Below the pieces are notes generated by a model. It searched no databases and was not told the DNA's origin. It worked only from the letters and a program-made list of their open reading frames with translations. Of a stretch of DNA of 64,000 bases, positions 36,149 to 46,457 are shown in pieces. The stretch lies in NCBI RefSeq assembly GCF_902143515.1, contig NZ_CABFVD010000001.1:806001-870000 (forward strand), given 5' to 3'. The stretch is from Hathewaya massiliensis. Its GTDB lineage: Bacteria; Bacillota; Clostridia; Clostridiales; Clostridiaceae. Made by a program: the position numbers and the translations under genes. Position 1 is the stretch's first letter; each line of letters starts with the position of its first letter.

Positions 36149-36306
36149 ATTACTATCCCTCCAGTTTATTCATCTCTTTATTGCCTTAGGAAACTTCTAT
36201 CTCAGCGCCCGTTACTTATTCAAATTTTCCGACAATTCACATTTAACTTTATCTTTACTTCTTTACTTTGATATGATATGATATATGTGGAAAAATTCAA
36301 ATAGTA

Positions 36307-36338
36307 GTATTTAGCTGTGCTGCAACACATCTAAATAC
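36307..36338. promoter_or_regulatory. Inverted repeat upstream of the PfoR-like gene
   Basis: GTATTTAGcTGTG (36307-36319) and CACAtCTAAATAC (36326-36338) form a near-perfect palindrome with symmetrical mismatches, about 160 bases upstream of the PfoR-like start. It could be a regulator binding site. The rest of 36149-36563 contains a TGATA triple repeat at about 36272 and no coding signal. Confidence 0.45.
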
Positions 36339-36430
36339 AATAATATTAATTAATCCATTATAACTTTATAGAATTTTCCTAAAAACATTAAAGATTAAAA
36401 ATTTAATTTTTATTATTGATGTTTCTTATA

Positions 36431-36465
36431 AAAAAATTGTGATTAATGCATAATCACAATTTTTT
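36431..36465. terminator. Bidirectional terminator
   Basis: AAAAAATTGTGATTA (36431-36445) and TAATCACAATTTTTT (36451-36465) form a 15-base stem with a five-base loop and T run. It lies about 100 bases after the response regulator gene. Confidence 0.85.
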
Positions 36466-36563
36466 TAATTAAATAGAGTATAAAATATGTACTTCACTAA
36501 ATTACATGAAGTTTCATTTTATTTTGAAAAAATTTTTTGAAAACTTTAATTTGTTTCATTTTG

Positions 36564-37418
36564 TTACTTTTCACAATAAAAAACTAAGCCATTCATAAAT
36601 TTCTTAATACTTATTTTACCCCTTATCTTGCTTTTGCCTCTTATATAATCCATTTCTTTTTTTATCTGTTGAAAATTATATAAACCATTAGAGTATTCAA
36701 CAAATATCTCATTCATATAGTCTTCTAAACCTAGATTAGCAAGATTTATCATTCCTACATTAGCAGTTCTTCTTATTCTTTGTTCCACAGACTTAGGGTT
36801 ATCCGAAAACATAGAGCATAGTTCTTTCATTGTATAATCTGACATACTCTTATTATTAGAAATTAAAAAATCAACTATATTAATAATATCATCGCTTCCT
36901 ATTTCCCCCATTATACCTACTCTCTGCATTAACAATTTAAGTTTGCCTATATGTTCTTTTTCCTTAGGCATAGGATTAGATTCTACTACAGTATCATTAC
37001 TATTAAACATACTTTGAATTTTACTTAAAGTTCTGTTCATTTCAATTGACTGTATTAAATTTCTTAATACCCTCTCAACCTCTATGGCATTTACAGGCTT
37101 ATTTATATAAAATTCTATACCACTTTCATAAGCTTTTGTTACCATCTCTTTGTTAGTAACTTGAGACAACATAATAAATTGAATGTTCGGAAGTATCTTT
37201 TTAGCCTCTGATACAAGAGTAATGCCATCTTTGCCTGGCATAAGCAAGTCCACAATTACTATATCAGGCTTTAATATAGAAATCTGCTTTAATCCATCTA
37301 TCCCATTTAAACTACTTCCTACAACTTCACCTAATTCTTTATTCTCAATAATTATTTTTAAAATTCTTACCACATTTATATCATCTTCAACTATGAAAAT
37401 CTTCATTTTTATCTTCAA
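36564..37418 (-). CDS. Response regulator with YcbB-type output domain (GlnL-like)
   Basis: The 284-residue protein has a receiver domain (about 5-125: acidic pocket IVEDD, phosphorylated Asp57 in IVIVDLLMP, and INKPV with the conserved Lys). A YcbB/GlnL-type DNA-binding domain (about 150-280) follows, containing RVGIMGEIGSDDIINIVDFL and SVEQRIRRTANVGMINLANLG. GlnL of Bacillus controls glutamine use; the targets here are unknown. The start is uncertain. The TTG at 37418 lies three bases after AAGGAGG, closer than usual, and the ATG at 37406 is 15 bases after. It overlaps the kinase gene. Confidence 0.85.
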   Translation of the reverse strand: MKIKMKIFIVEDDINVVRILKIIIENKELGEVVGSSLNGIDGLKQISILKPDIVIVDLLMPGKDGITLVSEAKKILPNIQFIMLSQVTNKEMVTKAYESGIEFYINKPVNAIEVERVLRNLIQSIEMNRTLSKIQSMFNSNDTVVESNPMPKEKEHIGKLKLLMQRVGIMGEIGSDDIINIVDFLISNNKSMSDYTMKELCSMFSDNPKSVEQRIRRTANVGMINLANLGLEDYMNEIFVEYSNGLYNFQQIKKEMDYIRGKSKIRGKISIKKFMNGLVFYCEK

Positions 37419-38700
37419 AATCCTCCTTGTCTAAATAAATCTGAAACTCAGTTCCTTCTCCCTTCTTAGAATAAACATATATTTTACCACCCAAAACATC
37501 TTCGATTATTTCTTTAACTAAGCTCAAACCTATACCTCTATTAACTTCACCAGTATTATAGTTTATTTTAGTAGAATATCCTGGGGAGAATATAAACTCT
37601 AAGTCCTCCTCATTGATACCACATGCATTGTCTTTAATAGTAAACAAATGTTTGTTATCCTTAATTTCTTGTTTAAAAATTATTTTATTTTCCTTTAAAT
37701 CTTTTCCATAAGCATCCACTGAATTAGTTATTAAATTTCTAAAAACCGACATGAGATAATAATGTTTTTTTGTGTAAAAATTATCTTCATATGATATTTC
37801 TAATTTTATGTCTTTTCCTCTTCTGCTTATTTCATCATTCATACTTTTCTCTAATATGTATATCATATCTTTAAAGTACATACCTTCATTTTTAAACTTA
37901 TCAAAGGTTATTTCCCTAACACCCCTAACTACTAGCGCATATTCCTTTTTTATTTCATGAATATCTTTAGCAATGGTTAGTGCTGAATCAGCCCAAGTCT
38001 CTCTTTCTTTCTCTAAATTAATATTTTCGAAAAGTTTATATGCCTCAGTCATAGTTCTCTCTATATGATGCATGTTTTTTTCCATCCAAAAAACTTCTGA
38101 CTTTAGTTGAGAACTTAAAATTAACAATTTCCTATATCTTTCTTCATGTTGTTCCTTTACTAAAAGCATTGTATACAGCTTAATAACTTTTAAAATAAAC
38201 CAAATAAGAAAAGATCTTAATAAAGCTACGGCTACCAATCCTATATGTACTTTAAAATTTAACAAAGTAGAAGGTTGTCTAAATATAACTTCAACTATAT
38301 TTGCTAAATAATCCGTTAGAACTAGATTTAAAAATAATTGATTTAAATCAAAAGTCTTATTTTTTTTATTAAAAATCCAAAAAAAGATACCATAGAAAAG
38401 ATAAAAGAAAATTTCCGGGAAATATGCTAAAGCAACGCTTGAAACATCACCTTTAGTAAAAAAGTATATTATAAGCCTCCATATGTAAACTGCAAAGGAA
38501 GTTGAGAACGCTGTTTTAACAGTACTAACATCATTAAAGTAATATAAAAATAAAGGAAATAAAATTATAGCAACAGAAACCCTAAAATTAGGAAGAAGAA
38601 AATAAAGATGCATTTGAGATGCTAGCGCAACACAAATTGAAATTAAAATTATTTTTTTGGAGTTACTTAATTCTCTGCCTTTATTGTATATGTTTATCAT
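37387..38700 (-). CDS. Sensor histidine kinase (GlnK-like)
   Basis: This is a 437-residue multipass sensor. Residues about 15-190 hold five or six membrane helices, followed by a coiled coil and a histidine-containing helix (DIHEIKKEYALVVRG). The ATPase domain has SVFRNLITNSVDAYG, IKDNACGI and GIGLSLVKEII. This arrangement is found in GlnK-type kinases paired with YcbB-domain regulators. The downstream regulator gene overlaps it by 32 bases. The ligand is unknown. It is placed near the PfoR-like gene, which it may help control. Confidence 0.87.
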   Translation of the reverse strand: MINIYNKGRELSNSKKIILISICVALASQMHLYFLLPNFRVSVAIILFPLFLYYFNDVSTVKTAFSTSFAVYIWRLIIYFFTKGDVSSVALAYFPEIFFYLFYGIFFWIFNKKNKTFDLNQLFLNLVLTDYLANIVEVIFRQPSTLLNFKVHIGLVAVALLRSFLIWFILKVIKLYTMLLVKEQHEERYRKLLILSSQLKSEVFWMEKNMHHIERTMTEAYKLFENINLEKERETWADSALTIAKDIHEIKKEYALVVRGVREITFDKFKNEGMYFKDMIYILEKSMNDEISRRGKDIKLEISYEDNFYTKKHYYLMSVFRNLITNSVDAYGKDLKENKIIFKQEIKDNKHLFTIKDNACGINEEDLEFIFSPGYSTKINYNTGEVNRGIGLSLVKEIIEDVLGGKIYVYSKKGEGTEFQIYLDKEDFEDKNEDFHS

Positions 38701-38836
38701 AACTTCACCTTTTATATAATTAAATTAGTCCCATAAAATTATACCATATTTATTGCAAATTATTTTAATATAATAAAATTTAATAAAGTGAGTAAATACC
38801 ATAAACATTATGAATATACTCACTTTTTAGCAGTTA

Positions 38837-38868
38837 GTCAACCCCCGTAAACTTTTACAAGGGTTAAC
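38837..38868 (-). terminator. Weak terminator-like hairpin between glyA and the kinase gene
   Basis: GTCAACCCCCGTAAA (38837-38851) pairs with TTTACAAGGGTTAAC (38854-38868), with G-T pairs on one strand. It is followed in the minus direction by an AT-rich stretch, not a pure T run. A direct repeat CATATATAATTATTT follows at about 38873 and 38901. Confidence 0.45.
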
Positions 38869-38936
38869 TTAACATATATAATTATTTAGGAAACTTTTAT
38901 CATATATAATTATTTTTTAATTTTTATACTTTTTTA

Positions 38937-40169
38937 TTATTTGTATAAAGGAATTCTTTTACATATGTTATGAACTTTTTCTTTTGCAGGTTCTAAATCC
39001 CCTTCTTTATTTTTAATTACATAGTCAAGTATCTCTGCTATTTCAACCATTTCTTCTTTTCCAAATCCTCTAGTTGTTACAGCTGGAGTTCCTACTCTTA
39101 TACCGCTTGTAACAAATGGACTCTCAGTTTCACCTGGTACTGTATTCTTATTTACAGTTATCCCAACTTTCCCTAAAAGTGCCTCCATTTCTTTTCCAGT
39201 TATGTTCTTATTCCTTAAATCTATCAATATTAGATGGTTATCTGTGCCGCCTGATACAATTTTAAATCCTCTTTCTATAAGGGCATTTGAAAGTTCTTTT
39301 GCATTTTCAACAACTTTTTTCATATAAACTTTAAAATCTTCAGACATAGCTTCTTTAAAACAAATAGCTTTTGCTGCTATTGTATGCATTAATGGTCCAC
39401 CTTGGATTCCTGGGAAAATAGATTTATCTATTGCTTTAGCAAATTTTTCTTTGCAAAGAATTATTCCTCCCCTAGGCCCTCTTAAAGTTTTATGAGTTGT
39501 AGATGTTACAAAATCAGCATATGGTACCGGACTTGGATGAACTCCTGCTGCAACAAGTCCTGCAATATGAGCCATATCTACCATAAAGTAAGCTTCTACT
39601 TTATCACAAATCTCCCTAATTCTTTTAAAATCAATAATTCTACTATAAGCACTAGCACCTGCAACTATTAGCTTTGGCCTTTCTTTCATTGCTATTTCCT
39701 CAAAAGCCTCATAATCTATATATCCATTTTCATCAACACCATAAGCTATAAAATTATAAAGCTTTCCAGAAAAATTAACTGGACTTCCATGGGTTAAGTG
39801 CCCACCATGAGATAGATCCATTCCTAAAACCTTGTCTCCAGGCTCTAAAATACTAAAATAAACTGCCATATTAGCTTGAGACCCAGAGTGGGGTTGAACA
39901 TTAGCATGCTCTGCTCCAAATAACTCTTTTAATCTTTCTCTAGCTAGATTTTCTGCAACGTCTACACATTCACAACCGCCATAGTATCTCTTAGCTGGAT
40001 ATCCTTCAGCATATTTATTTGTTAATGGAGATCCCATAGCTTCCATAACAGCTTTACTTGTAAAGTTTTCAGAAGCTATTAATTCTATGCCTTCCTCCTG
40101 TCTTCTAATCTCAGCTTGAATTGAGTCATAGATTTCTTTATCAAAATTTTTTACATTTTCAAGTAACAT
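38937..40169 (-). CDS. glyA: Serine hydroxymethyltransferase
   Basis: This is a PLP enzyme converting serine and tetrahydrofolate to glycine and methylene-tetrahydrofolate. It has 410 residues. The PLP Lys lies in [15 protein letters not shown]. The N-terminal substrate block [25 protein letters not shown]-like [16 protein letters not shown] and the mid-domain [10 protein letters not shown] match the family. A ribosome binding site AAGGGGT precedes the ATG at 40169. It lies downstream of the gcv operon, separated by a strong terminator at 40261-40299, so it is probably transcribed separately. Together they interconvert glycine, serine and one-carbon units. Confidence 0.97.
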   Translation of the reverse strand: MLLENVKNFDKEIYDSIQAEIRRQEEGIELIASENFTSKAVMEAMGSPLTNKYAEGYPAKRYYGGCECVDVAENLARERLKELFGAEHANVQPHSGSQANMAVYFSILEPGDKVLGMDLSHGGHLTHGSPVNFSGKLYNFIAYGVDENGYIDYEAFEEIAMKERPKLIVAGASAYSRIIDFKRIREICDKVEAYFMVDMAHIAGLVAAGVHPSPVPYADFVTSTTHKTLRGPRGGIILCKEKFAKAIDKSIFPGIQGGPLMHTIAAKAICFKEAMSEDFKVYMKKVVENAKELSNALIERGFKIVSGGTDNHLILIDLRNKNITGKEMEALLGKVGITVNKNTVPGETESPFVTSGIRVGTPAVTTRGFGKEEMVEIAEILDYVIKNKEGDLEPAKEKVHNICKRIPLYK

Positions 40170-40260
40170 TTTAAAAACCCCTTTCTTATTTATAAGCCTA
40201 GTGATTTTATTTCGACTTTTAAAATATAATAGTAAAAACTGGTATCAGTTGTATAAAAGC

Positions 40261-40299
40261 AAACCGTGATTATAAAATACTACTATATAATCACGGTTT
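40261..40299 (-). terminator. Terminator of the gcv operon
   Basis: AAACCGTGATTATA (40261-40274) pairs with TATAATCACGGTTT (40286-40299), followed on the minus strand by a T-containing tail. It ends gcvPB transcription before glyA. Confidence 0.85.
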
Positions 40300-40329
40300 A
40301 GAAAGCTACCCTCAAATACCTAAATTAAC

Positions 40330-41778
40330 CTACTCACTCCAAGTTAATATTGGATTCCTTGCAGCAGTAGCTTCATCTAACCTTCTAACCGGTGTATTAT
40401 GTGGTGCCTCTTTCAATATTTCTGGTGTATTTTTAGCTTCCTCACTAATCTTAATTAGTATATCTATAAATTCTTCCATAGTATCTAGACTTTCAGTTTC
40501 CGTTGGTTCTATCATCATTGCATTATCTATTATTAATGGGAAATAGATTGTTGGTGGATGATATCCATAATCTAAAAGTCTCTTTGCAATATCTAAAGTA
40601 CTTATTTCTGAATCTTTGCCGAGTCCACCTAAGACAAATTCATGTTTACAAACTTTGTCTATTGGTAGATAGTAGTTTTCTTTTAATCTTTCTTTCATAT
40701 AGTTAGCATTTAAAACAGCTACTTCACTAACTCTCTTTATACCTTCAGCACCCATAGTTTTAATGTATGTGAATGCTCTTACAAGCATTCCGAAGTTGCC
40801 GTAAAAACCTTTTACTTTACCTATGGATTCAGGTTTATCATAGTTTAAAGTATAACCATTTTCACACTTTTCTACTATAGGAACAGGTAAAAATTTAATT
40901 AACTCTTTTTTTACACCTACAGGTCCACTTCCAGGTCCCCCTCCTCCGTGTGGAGTTGTGAAGGTCTTGTGTAAATTTAAATGAACTACATCAAATCCCA
41001 TATCTCCTGGTCTTGTTATACCCATAATGGCATTCATATTAGCTCCATCGTAATAAACCAATCCACCAGCCTCATGAACAAGATCAGCAATTTCTTTTAT
41101 GTGTTCTTCAAATAAACCTAGTGTACTTGGGTTTGTAAGCATTAATCCTGCAACATCCTTATCTAGGGCTTCTTTTAAACTATCTATATTAACAGAACCA
41201 TCTTTATTTGATTTTATCTCAACTACCTCAAAACCTGCAACAGAAGCACTGGCTGGATTTGTACCGTGGGCTGAATCTGGAACTATAATCTTATTTCTAT
41301 TAGACTCACCTCTACTATCATGATAAGCCTTAATTAACATAAGTCCTGTTAACTCTCCATGAGCACCGGCAGCTGGTTGTAATGTAACTGCATCCATACC
41401 AGTTATTTCTGATAACATTTCAGAAAGCTCATGCATTAATCTTAAAGACCCTTGAGTTGTTTCCTTTGGTTGATAAGGGTGTACTGTTGCAAACTTCGGT
41501 AATGAAGCCATATCTTCATTTATCTTAGGATTATATTTCATTGTACAAGATCCCAATGGATAAAATCCAATATCAACACCATAATTCTTTCTTGACAATA
41601 AAGTATAGTGTCTTACAACATCTAACTCACTTAACTCCGGTAAGTCAGCATCTTCTTGTCTACAAGAGTTCTCTGGTAGTAAGTCCTTAATGTCTAAGTC
41701 TATATCACATGAAGGTAGTGAATAAGCCTTTCTTCCTTTACTTGAAAGTTCAAATATTACTTTATCATAGCTATTCAT
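40330..41778 (-). CDS. gcvPB: Glycine decarboxylase (P-protein) subunit 2
   Basis: This is the PLP-binding half of the split glycine decarboxylase, 482 residues. It oxidatively decarboxylates glycine and loads the aminomethyl group on the lipoyl arm of GcvH. PLP attachment is in [19 protein letters not shown], and [32 protein letters not shown] and [16 protein letters not shown]-type segments are typical. It starts right after gcvPA (one base between). The operon order is gcvT-gcvH-gcvPA-gcvPB. Confidence 0.97.
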   Translation of the reverse strand: MNSYDKVIFELSSKGRKAYSLPSCDIDLDIKDLLPENSCRQEDADLPELSELDVVRHYTLLSRKNYGVDIGFYPLGSCTMKYNPKINEDMASLPKFATVHPYQPKETTQGSLRLMHELSEMLSEITGMDAVTLQPAAGAHGELTGLMLIKAYHDSRGESNRNKIIVPDSAHGTNPASASVAGFEVVEIKSNKDGSVNIDSLKEALDKDVAGLMLTNPSTLGLFEEHIKEIADLVHEAGGLVYYDGANMNAIMGITRPGDMGFDVVHLNLHKTFTTPHGGGGPGSGPVGVKKELIKFLPVPIVEKCENGYTLNYDKPESIGKVKGFYGNFGMLVRAFTYIKTMGAEGIKRVSEVAVLNANYMKERLKENYYLPIDKVCKHEFVLGGLGKDSEISTLDIAKRLLDYGYHPPTIYFPLIIDNAMMIEPTETESLDTMEEFIDILIKISEEAKNTPEILKEAPHNTPVRRLDEATAARNPILTWSE

Positions 41779-43119
41779 TTATATCACCTCCATACTTTTA
41801 ACTAGATTATCTATTTCTTCCCTAGTTCTCTTCTCAGTTACACACAATAAGAAGGAGTTTTTAAGTTCTGGATATTCTTTCTCTAAGTTAAATCCACCTA
41901 AAATTCCTTTGTTTAAAAGTTCTTTATTTAAATCCTCTGCATTTTTATTACCAACTAATGCAAATTCATTAAAGAAAGGTTGATTGAATAAAGGTTTATA
42001 TTTCCCGCTCTTTATAAGTTCATTATGTGCATAGTGAGCTTTCTTAAGACTTTGCATAGCCACTTCTTTTATTCCTTCTTTTCCCAAAATGCTACAATAA
42101 ACAGCTGCTCCAACTGCCATTAATCCTTGGTCTGAACATATATTTGAAGTTGCTTTTTCCCTTCTTATATGCTGTTCTCTAGCTTGAAGTGTTAGAACAA
42201 AAGCTCTTTTCCCATCTACATCCTGTGTTTGTCCAACTATTCTGCCTGGCATCTTTCTTGTTAACTTTTTAGTTACGTTCATAAAGCCAAGGTATGGCCC
42301 TCCAAAGTTTAGTGCTCCTCCTAGACCTTGAGCATCACCTACTGCTATATCTGCACCATATTCTGCCGGTGTCTTTAGTACTCCTAAGGAAATAGGTTCC
42401 ACACTCATAATTAAAAGCGCCTTAGTCTCATGAGTAATCTTTTCAACTTCTTCCACAGGTTCTATAATTCCAAAGAAGTTAGGATTTTGAACTATAACCC
42501 CAGCAGTCTCTTTATTGACCTTGGATTTAAGTTTCTCAATATCTGTTACTCCATCTAACATGTCAACTTCTTCTACATTAAATCCGTTAAATCTTCCGTA
42601 AGTTTTAAGAAGCTTTCTTGTTTCAGGATGAACTGTCTTAGAAACCACTATATTTTTTTTCTTTGTTGATGCACAAGCTAGCATTGCTGCTTCTGCACAT
42701 GCTGTTTGTCCATCATACATTGAAGCATTTGAAACTTCCATGCCGGTTAATCTTGTTATCATGCTTTGAAATTCAAATATAGCTTGAAGAGTTCCTTGAC
42801 TTATTTCAGGTTGGTATGGTGTATATGAAGTATAAAACTCTGCTCTTGATAAAATGTGTTTTATTACAGAGGGAATATATCTATCATATGAACCTGCTCC
42901 TAGGAAAGAAACTAATTCATCACTTCCTATGTTTTGGTTAGAGATTTCTTTTATTAATGAAGAGACCTCTAACTCTGACTTTGGAGCTTCTAAATCTAAT
43001 CTTCTATTTAATTTTACGTCCTCTGGAACATCACTAAATAATTCTGCTACTGAGGAAACCCCTATGGTCTTTAGCATTTTCTCTTCATCTTGTTTTGTTA
43101 ATGGTATATATGGAAACAT
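41779..43119 (-). CDS. gcvPA: Glycine decarboxylase (P-protein) subunit 1
   Basis: This is the N-terminal half of P-protein, 446 residues, forming the heterotetramer with GcvPB. Family blocks visible are [57 protein letters not shown] and [16 protein letters not shown]. The ATG is preceded by GAGGAGGC. It starts two bases after gcvH and abuts gcvPB. Confidence 0.97.
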   Translation of the reverse strand: MFPYIPLTKQDEEKMLKTIGVSSVAELFSDVPEDVKLNRRLDLEAPKSELEVSSLIKEISNQNIGSDELVSFLGAGSYDRYIPSVIKHILSRAEFYTSYTPYQPEISQGTLQAIFEFQSMITRLTGMEVSNASMYDGQTACAEAAMLACASTKKKNIVVSKTVHPETRKLLKTYGRFNGFNVEEVDMLDGVTDIEKLKSKVNKETAGVIVQNPNFFGIIEPVEEVEKITHETKALLIMSVEPISLGVLKTPAEYGADIAVGDAQGLGGALNFGGPYLGFMNVTKKLTRKMPGRIVGQTQDVDGKRAFVLTLQAREQHIRREKATSNICSDQGLMAVGAAVYCSILGKEGIKEVAMQSLKKAHYAHNELIKSGKYKPLFNQPFFNEFALVGNKNAEDLNKELLNKGILGGFNLEKEYPELKNSFLLCVTEKRTREEIDNLVKSMEVI

Positions 43120-43121
43120 AT

Positions 43122-43505
43122 CTATGCCTCCTCGCTAACAAATTTTTTGTAATCCTCTGCATTCATCAATTCTTCTAATTCTGACTTTTCAGAAAGCTTT
43201 ACACATAGTATCCAGTTTTCATATGGATCTGCATTTAAAGCATCTGGTGTATCTTCTAATTCTTCATTTACTTCTATTACTGTTCCACTTACTGGTGCAA
43301 ATGAATCTGATGCTGCTTTAACAGATTCTATTGTTCCAAAAGTTTCATCCTTTGTAAGTTCATCATCAACTTCTGGTAGTTCTACATAAACTATATCTCC
43401 CAATGCATCTTGTGCATAATCTGTAATACCTATATAAGCTTTGTCTCCATCTACTTTTACCCATTCGTGATCCTTAGTGTACATTAAATTTTCTAATACT
43501 TTCAT
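43122..43505 (-). CDS. gcvH: Glycine cleavage system H protein
   Basis: This is the lipoyl carrier of the glycine cleavage system, 127 residues. The lipoylated Lys lies in [20 protein letters not shown], and the family ends [11 protein letters not shown]. It carries the aminomethyl intermediate from P-protein to T-protein. GGGGGAAA precedes the ATG. A 72-base gap separates it from gcvT. No dihydrolipoamide dehydrogenase gene (L protein) is in the window, so it must be supplied from elsewhere. Confidence 0.97.
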   Translation of the reverse strand: MKVLENLMYTKDHEWVKVDGDKAYIGITDYAQDALGDIVYVELPEVDDELTKDETFGTIESVKAASDSFAPVSGTVIEVNEELEDTPDALNADPYENWILCVKLSEKSELEELMNAEDYKKFVSEEA

Positions 43506-43577
43506 AATTTTTCCCCCTTATTTTCAAATAATTTATATTTATTAATTAAGCATTTATATTATATTGATTAATATCAT

Positions 43578-44678
43578 CTATTTATTCTTTAAAAATTTCT
43601 TCTTAATTGTAATAGCTCTTAAAACTCTATTTCTAACCTTTATTTGAAGTTCTGTACCTAGAGTTGCATGAGTTACATCTATTAAAGCAAATCCAATGGT
43701 TTTCCCTAAGGTTGGAGATGCGTATCCAGTAGTTACAACCCCTATGACTTCCCCATCTTTTAGAACCTCATAGCCATGTCTTGCTATTCCCTTATCTAAG
43801 AGCTCAAAACCAACTACTTTTCTCTTTACCCCTTCTTCTTTTTGTTTCTTTAGGGCTGACTTTCCTATAAAATCTGCTTCTTTATCAACCTTTACCGCAA
43901 ATCCAAGTCCTGCTTCCAATGGTGAAATATCTTTTGATATCTCATTACCATATAGTGGTAAACCAGCTTCGAATCTTAATGTATCCCTTGCTCCTAGTCC
44001 TACAGGTTTTATTCCCTCTTCTTTACCTGCCTCTAAAAGCCCTCTCCATATTTTAACTATGTTCTCATTTTCAGTGTAAACTTCGAATCCATCTTCTCCT
44101 GTATAACCCGTTCTTGAAACTAAACATTTAGCTCCAGCAACCTTAACTTCTGCATCAAATCTAAAGAATTTAATTTTAGATAAGTCTTTATCACATATCT
44201 TTTGAAGAATACTTTCAGCCTTTGGCCCTTGAATTGCAATCTCAGAAATTTTATCAGAATTGTTTATTATGTCTACATCAAAATTACCTTTATTGTCTAC
44301 CATCCATTTGTAATCTTTATCTGCATTACTAGCATTAACTACTAATAGATAATGATCTTTTGAATACCTATATACTAATAAATCATCTACAACCCCACCA
44401 TGTTCATAACATAACATAGTGTAAATAATGCCGTTATCATCTATAATCCCTAGGTCATTGGTGATTAACTTTTGAATATAGTCAAAAGCATCCTTTCCTT
44501 TTACTTCAACTTCTCCCATATGAGACACATCAAAAATACCTGCAGCATTTCTAACTGCTTCATGCTCTGGAATTATTCCCTCATATTGTACCGGTAACTC
44601 CCATCCAGCAAAGTCAACTATTTTACCCTTAAGACTTTTATGCTCTTCATATAGAGCAGTTCTTTTAAGATTTTCCAT
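43578..44678 (-). CDS. gcvT: Aminomethyltransferase (T protein) of glycine cleavage
   Basis: The T protein releases ammonia and passes the methylene group to tetrahydrofolate. It has 366 residues from the preferred start. Family segments include VDFAGWELPVQYEG, FDVSHMGEVEVKG, the folate-site region SRTGYTGEDGFEVY and LGARDTLRFEAGLPLYGNE. The first in-frame ATG (44684) touches GGGGG, while the ATG at 44678 is seven bases after it and is preferred. It is first in the gcv operon. I see no glycine riboswitch in its upstream region, although one is common there in clostridia. Confidence 0.95.
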   Translation of the reverse strand: MENLKRTALYEEHKSLKGKIVDFAGWELPVQYEGIIPEHEAVRNAAGIFDVSHMGEVEVKGKDAFDYIQKLITNDLGIIDDNGIIYTMLCYEHGGVVDDLLVYRYSKDHYLLVVNASNADKDYKWMVDNKGNFDVDIINNSDKISEIAIQGPKAESILQKICDKDLSKIKFFRFDAEVKVAGAKCLVSRTGYTGEDGFEVYTENENIVKIWRGLLEAGKEEGIKPVGLGARDTLRFEAGLPLYGNEISKDISPLEAGLGFAVKVDKEADFIGKSALKKQKEEGVKRKVVGFELLDKGIARHGYEVLKDGEVIGVVTTGYASPTLGKTIGFALIDVTHATLGTELQIKVRNRVLRAITIKKKFLKNK

Positions 44679-45057
44679 AACCATGCCCCCTTATATTTAA
44701 ATACAATTGAGTGTATATTATTTGATGCATTTAAAATATTTATTATGATTTAAATGTATCAACATCGGACAATGAATAAAAATACATGTCTTTCTCACCA
44801 TTTAATTCAACTATTGGGATTATAATTCTGTAATTCAATTTATAGTGGTTATTGTAAAATCAATTCCTATCATAACTAAATTTTATCATAGTATAGTTTT
44901 ATTTTCAATATCAATACCTATTTTAGTTTAATAATTATTACTGTTTACTATGCTCTTTATTTTGATTATCTTAATTTTTTGATATAATATTTATATAAGG
45001 CTATGTAAAATAAATATTTCAGCAAAATTATAATTTAAAATAAGGGTGAGGTGAAGT
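44679..45057. promoter_or_regulatory. Divergent upstream region of gcvT and a lipoprotein gene
   Basis: This is AT-rich. No glycine-riboswitch core or clear pair of promoter elements is visible. A short minus-strand reading frame (stop at 44743-44745, open to about 44858) reads IPIVELNGEKDMYFYSLSD, with a codon pattern that looks like a gene remnant, but it has no start codon with a ribosome binding site. GAGGTGA lies before the plus-strand lipoprotein start. Confidence 0.4.
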
Positions 45058-46434
45058 ATGAATAAGCGAATATTATCATTAACATTGTTAATACTTTCTA
45101 TAATATTAAGTGGATGCTCTTTTATAGAATTACCTACTAATTTAATAAGTAAACCTTCTTCGTATATAAGTAAACAAAAGCTAGATACTGTCATATCTCT
45201 ACTACTAAAAGAAGGTAAAACCCTAACAATAGCTCTAAGAGATAGTGAAAAAAAAGCTATAAGAGAGATAGACCTAGATAAAGATGGTAAAAATGAATTG
45301 ATTGTACTTTATAAAAAAGATGATAACTTTTATAATAACTATGGAATTATGATATTAAAACAAAATAATGAAACATGGGAAACTATAAACAACATAACCT
45401 TTTCATGTAAAAATATTGATATTGTTGAATATAAAGACTTAACAGGTGATGGCAAACCTGAAATTTTAGTAGGTGTTACACCTTCTGAAAAAAGTAATAA
45501 TACTTTATTTATATATTCTTATCACAGAGGCTTTTATGAAACTCTAGGTAGTATACCTTATACAAACTTAAAATCATATGATATTAATAATGACAATCTA
45601 GATGAACTAATTTCTTTAGAAGAAACATCAACAATTAAAGATAAGTCTTTCCCTTCATTAAAGGTATATACCTTTAAAAACCTTAAAGCTGAGGTCATTG
45701 ATTCTTTTGACTTTGAAAAACCTCTTGTTAGTACACACTTAAATGTTGGTAAAGCTTCTAAAGATGTTAATGGAATATTTGTAAACATAAATTTAGATAA
45801 CAAATACTTTTATACTGACTTATTTACACTTGAAAATGGTAAACTAAATGAAGTTCTTCAAAATGAAGAAAAAAAGTCAATTAAAGATATTAAAACCTTT
45901 CAAGAGTTTCATACACTTGAAAAAAATCTAAATGTAAATGAAGTTTTTAAAAATACAGTTAAAGACATAAATAATGACGGCATATTGGAGATAGATATTT
46001 TAAGACCTTTTGAAAATAATTTAAAAGTCTACACTCCTTCAAATTTTAATTATTGGTATCAATGGAATGGTAATAAAAATCTTAAGCTCTCCTATAGAGA
46101 GTATACTAATGCTGAATATAAATATAAAATTTCTATACCACTATCCTTTGGTATGAAGTTTAATATACTTCAAAATGTTAAAGAAGAAGGTGTATTAAAT
46201 AGAGTAGACTTCTTTATGGATGATTATAAAGATAGTAATAATCTCCTCTTCTCTATTAAAGTTTATTCAAAAGCAAGTTGGTTTTCTAAAGAAAAATTTA
46301 ATTCTCATACTAAATATGCTATCTTAAAAGAAGATAATGATAAAATTTATATAGGTGTAATAAATGCAAATAAGTTAAAAGAAGATTCTATAAACTTAGA
46401 TGCTATTAAGAATATATTTAGACCTTTAGAATAA
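45058..46434 (+). CDS. Lipoprotein with FG-GAP/VCBS-like acidic repeats
   Basis: The 458-residue protein has a lipoprotein signal (ILSLTLLILSIILSGCS, Cys at about residue 20) and is expected on the outer membrane face of the cell. Four acidic loop repeats, EIDLDKDGKNELIV, DLTGDGKPEILV, DINNDNLDELIS and DINNDGILEIDI, resemble Ca-binding FG-GAP/VCBS motifs, suggesting an integrin-like beta-propeller. It is followed at 46458 and 47140 by a response regulator and kinase, and by an exported protein. It may act as a sensor or accessory protein of that system. Confidence 0.8.
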   Translation: MNKRILSLTLLILSIILSGCSFIELPTNLISKPSSYISKQKLDTVISLLLKEGKTLTIALRDSEKKAIREIDLDKDGKNELIVLYKKDDNFYNNYGIMILKQNNETWETINNITFSCKNIDIVEYKDLTGDGKPEILVGVTPSEKSNNTLFIYSYHRGFYETLGSIPYTNLKSYDINNDNLDELISLEETSTIKDKSFPSLKVYTFKNLKAEVIDSFDFEKPLVSTHLNVGKASKDVNGIFVNINLDNKYFYTDLFTLENGKLNEVLQNEEKKSIKDIKTFQEFHTLEKNLNVNEVFKNTVKDINNDGILEIDILRPFENNLKVYTPSNFNYWYQWNGNKNLKLSYREYTNAEYKYKISIPLSFGMKFNILQNVKEEGVLNRVDFFMDDYKDSNNLLFSIKVYSKASWFSKEKFNSHTKYAILKEDNDKIYIGVINANKLKEDSINLDAIKNIFRPLE

Positions 46435-46457
46435 TAAATTTAAGTGAGGAAGATAAA

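Noticed and set aside
36272-36290. Triple TGATA as a variable-number tandem repeat
   Set aside because: Three short units in an AT-rich area are too few to call.
44700-44990. Glycine riboswitch before gcvT
   Set aside because: None of the conserved core segments could be found on the minus strand.
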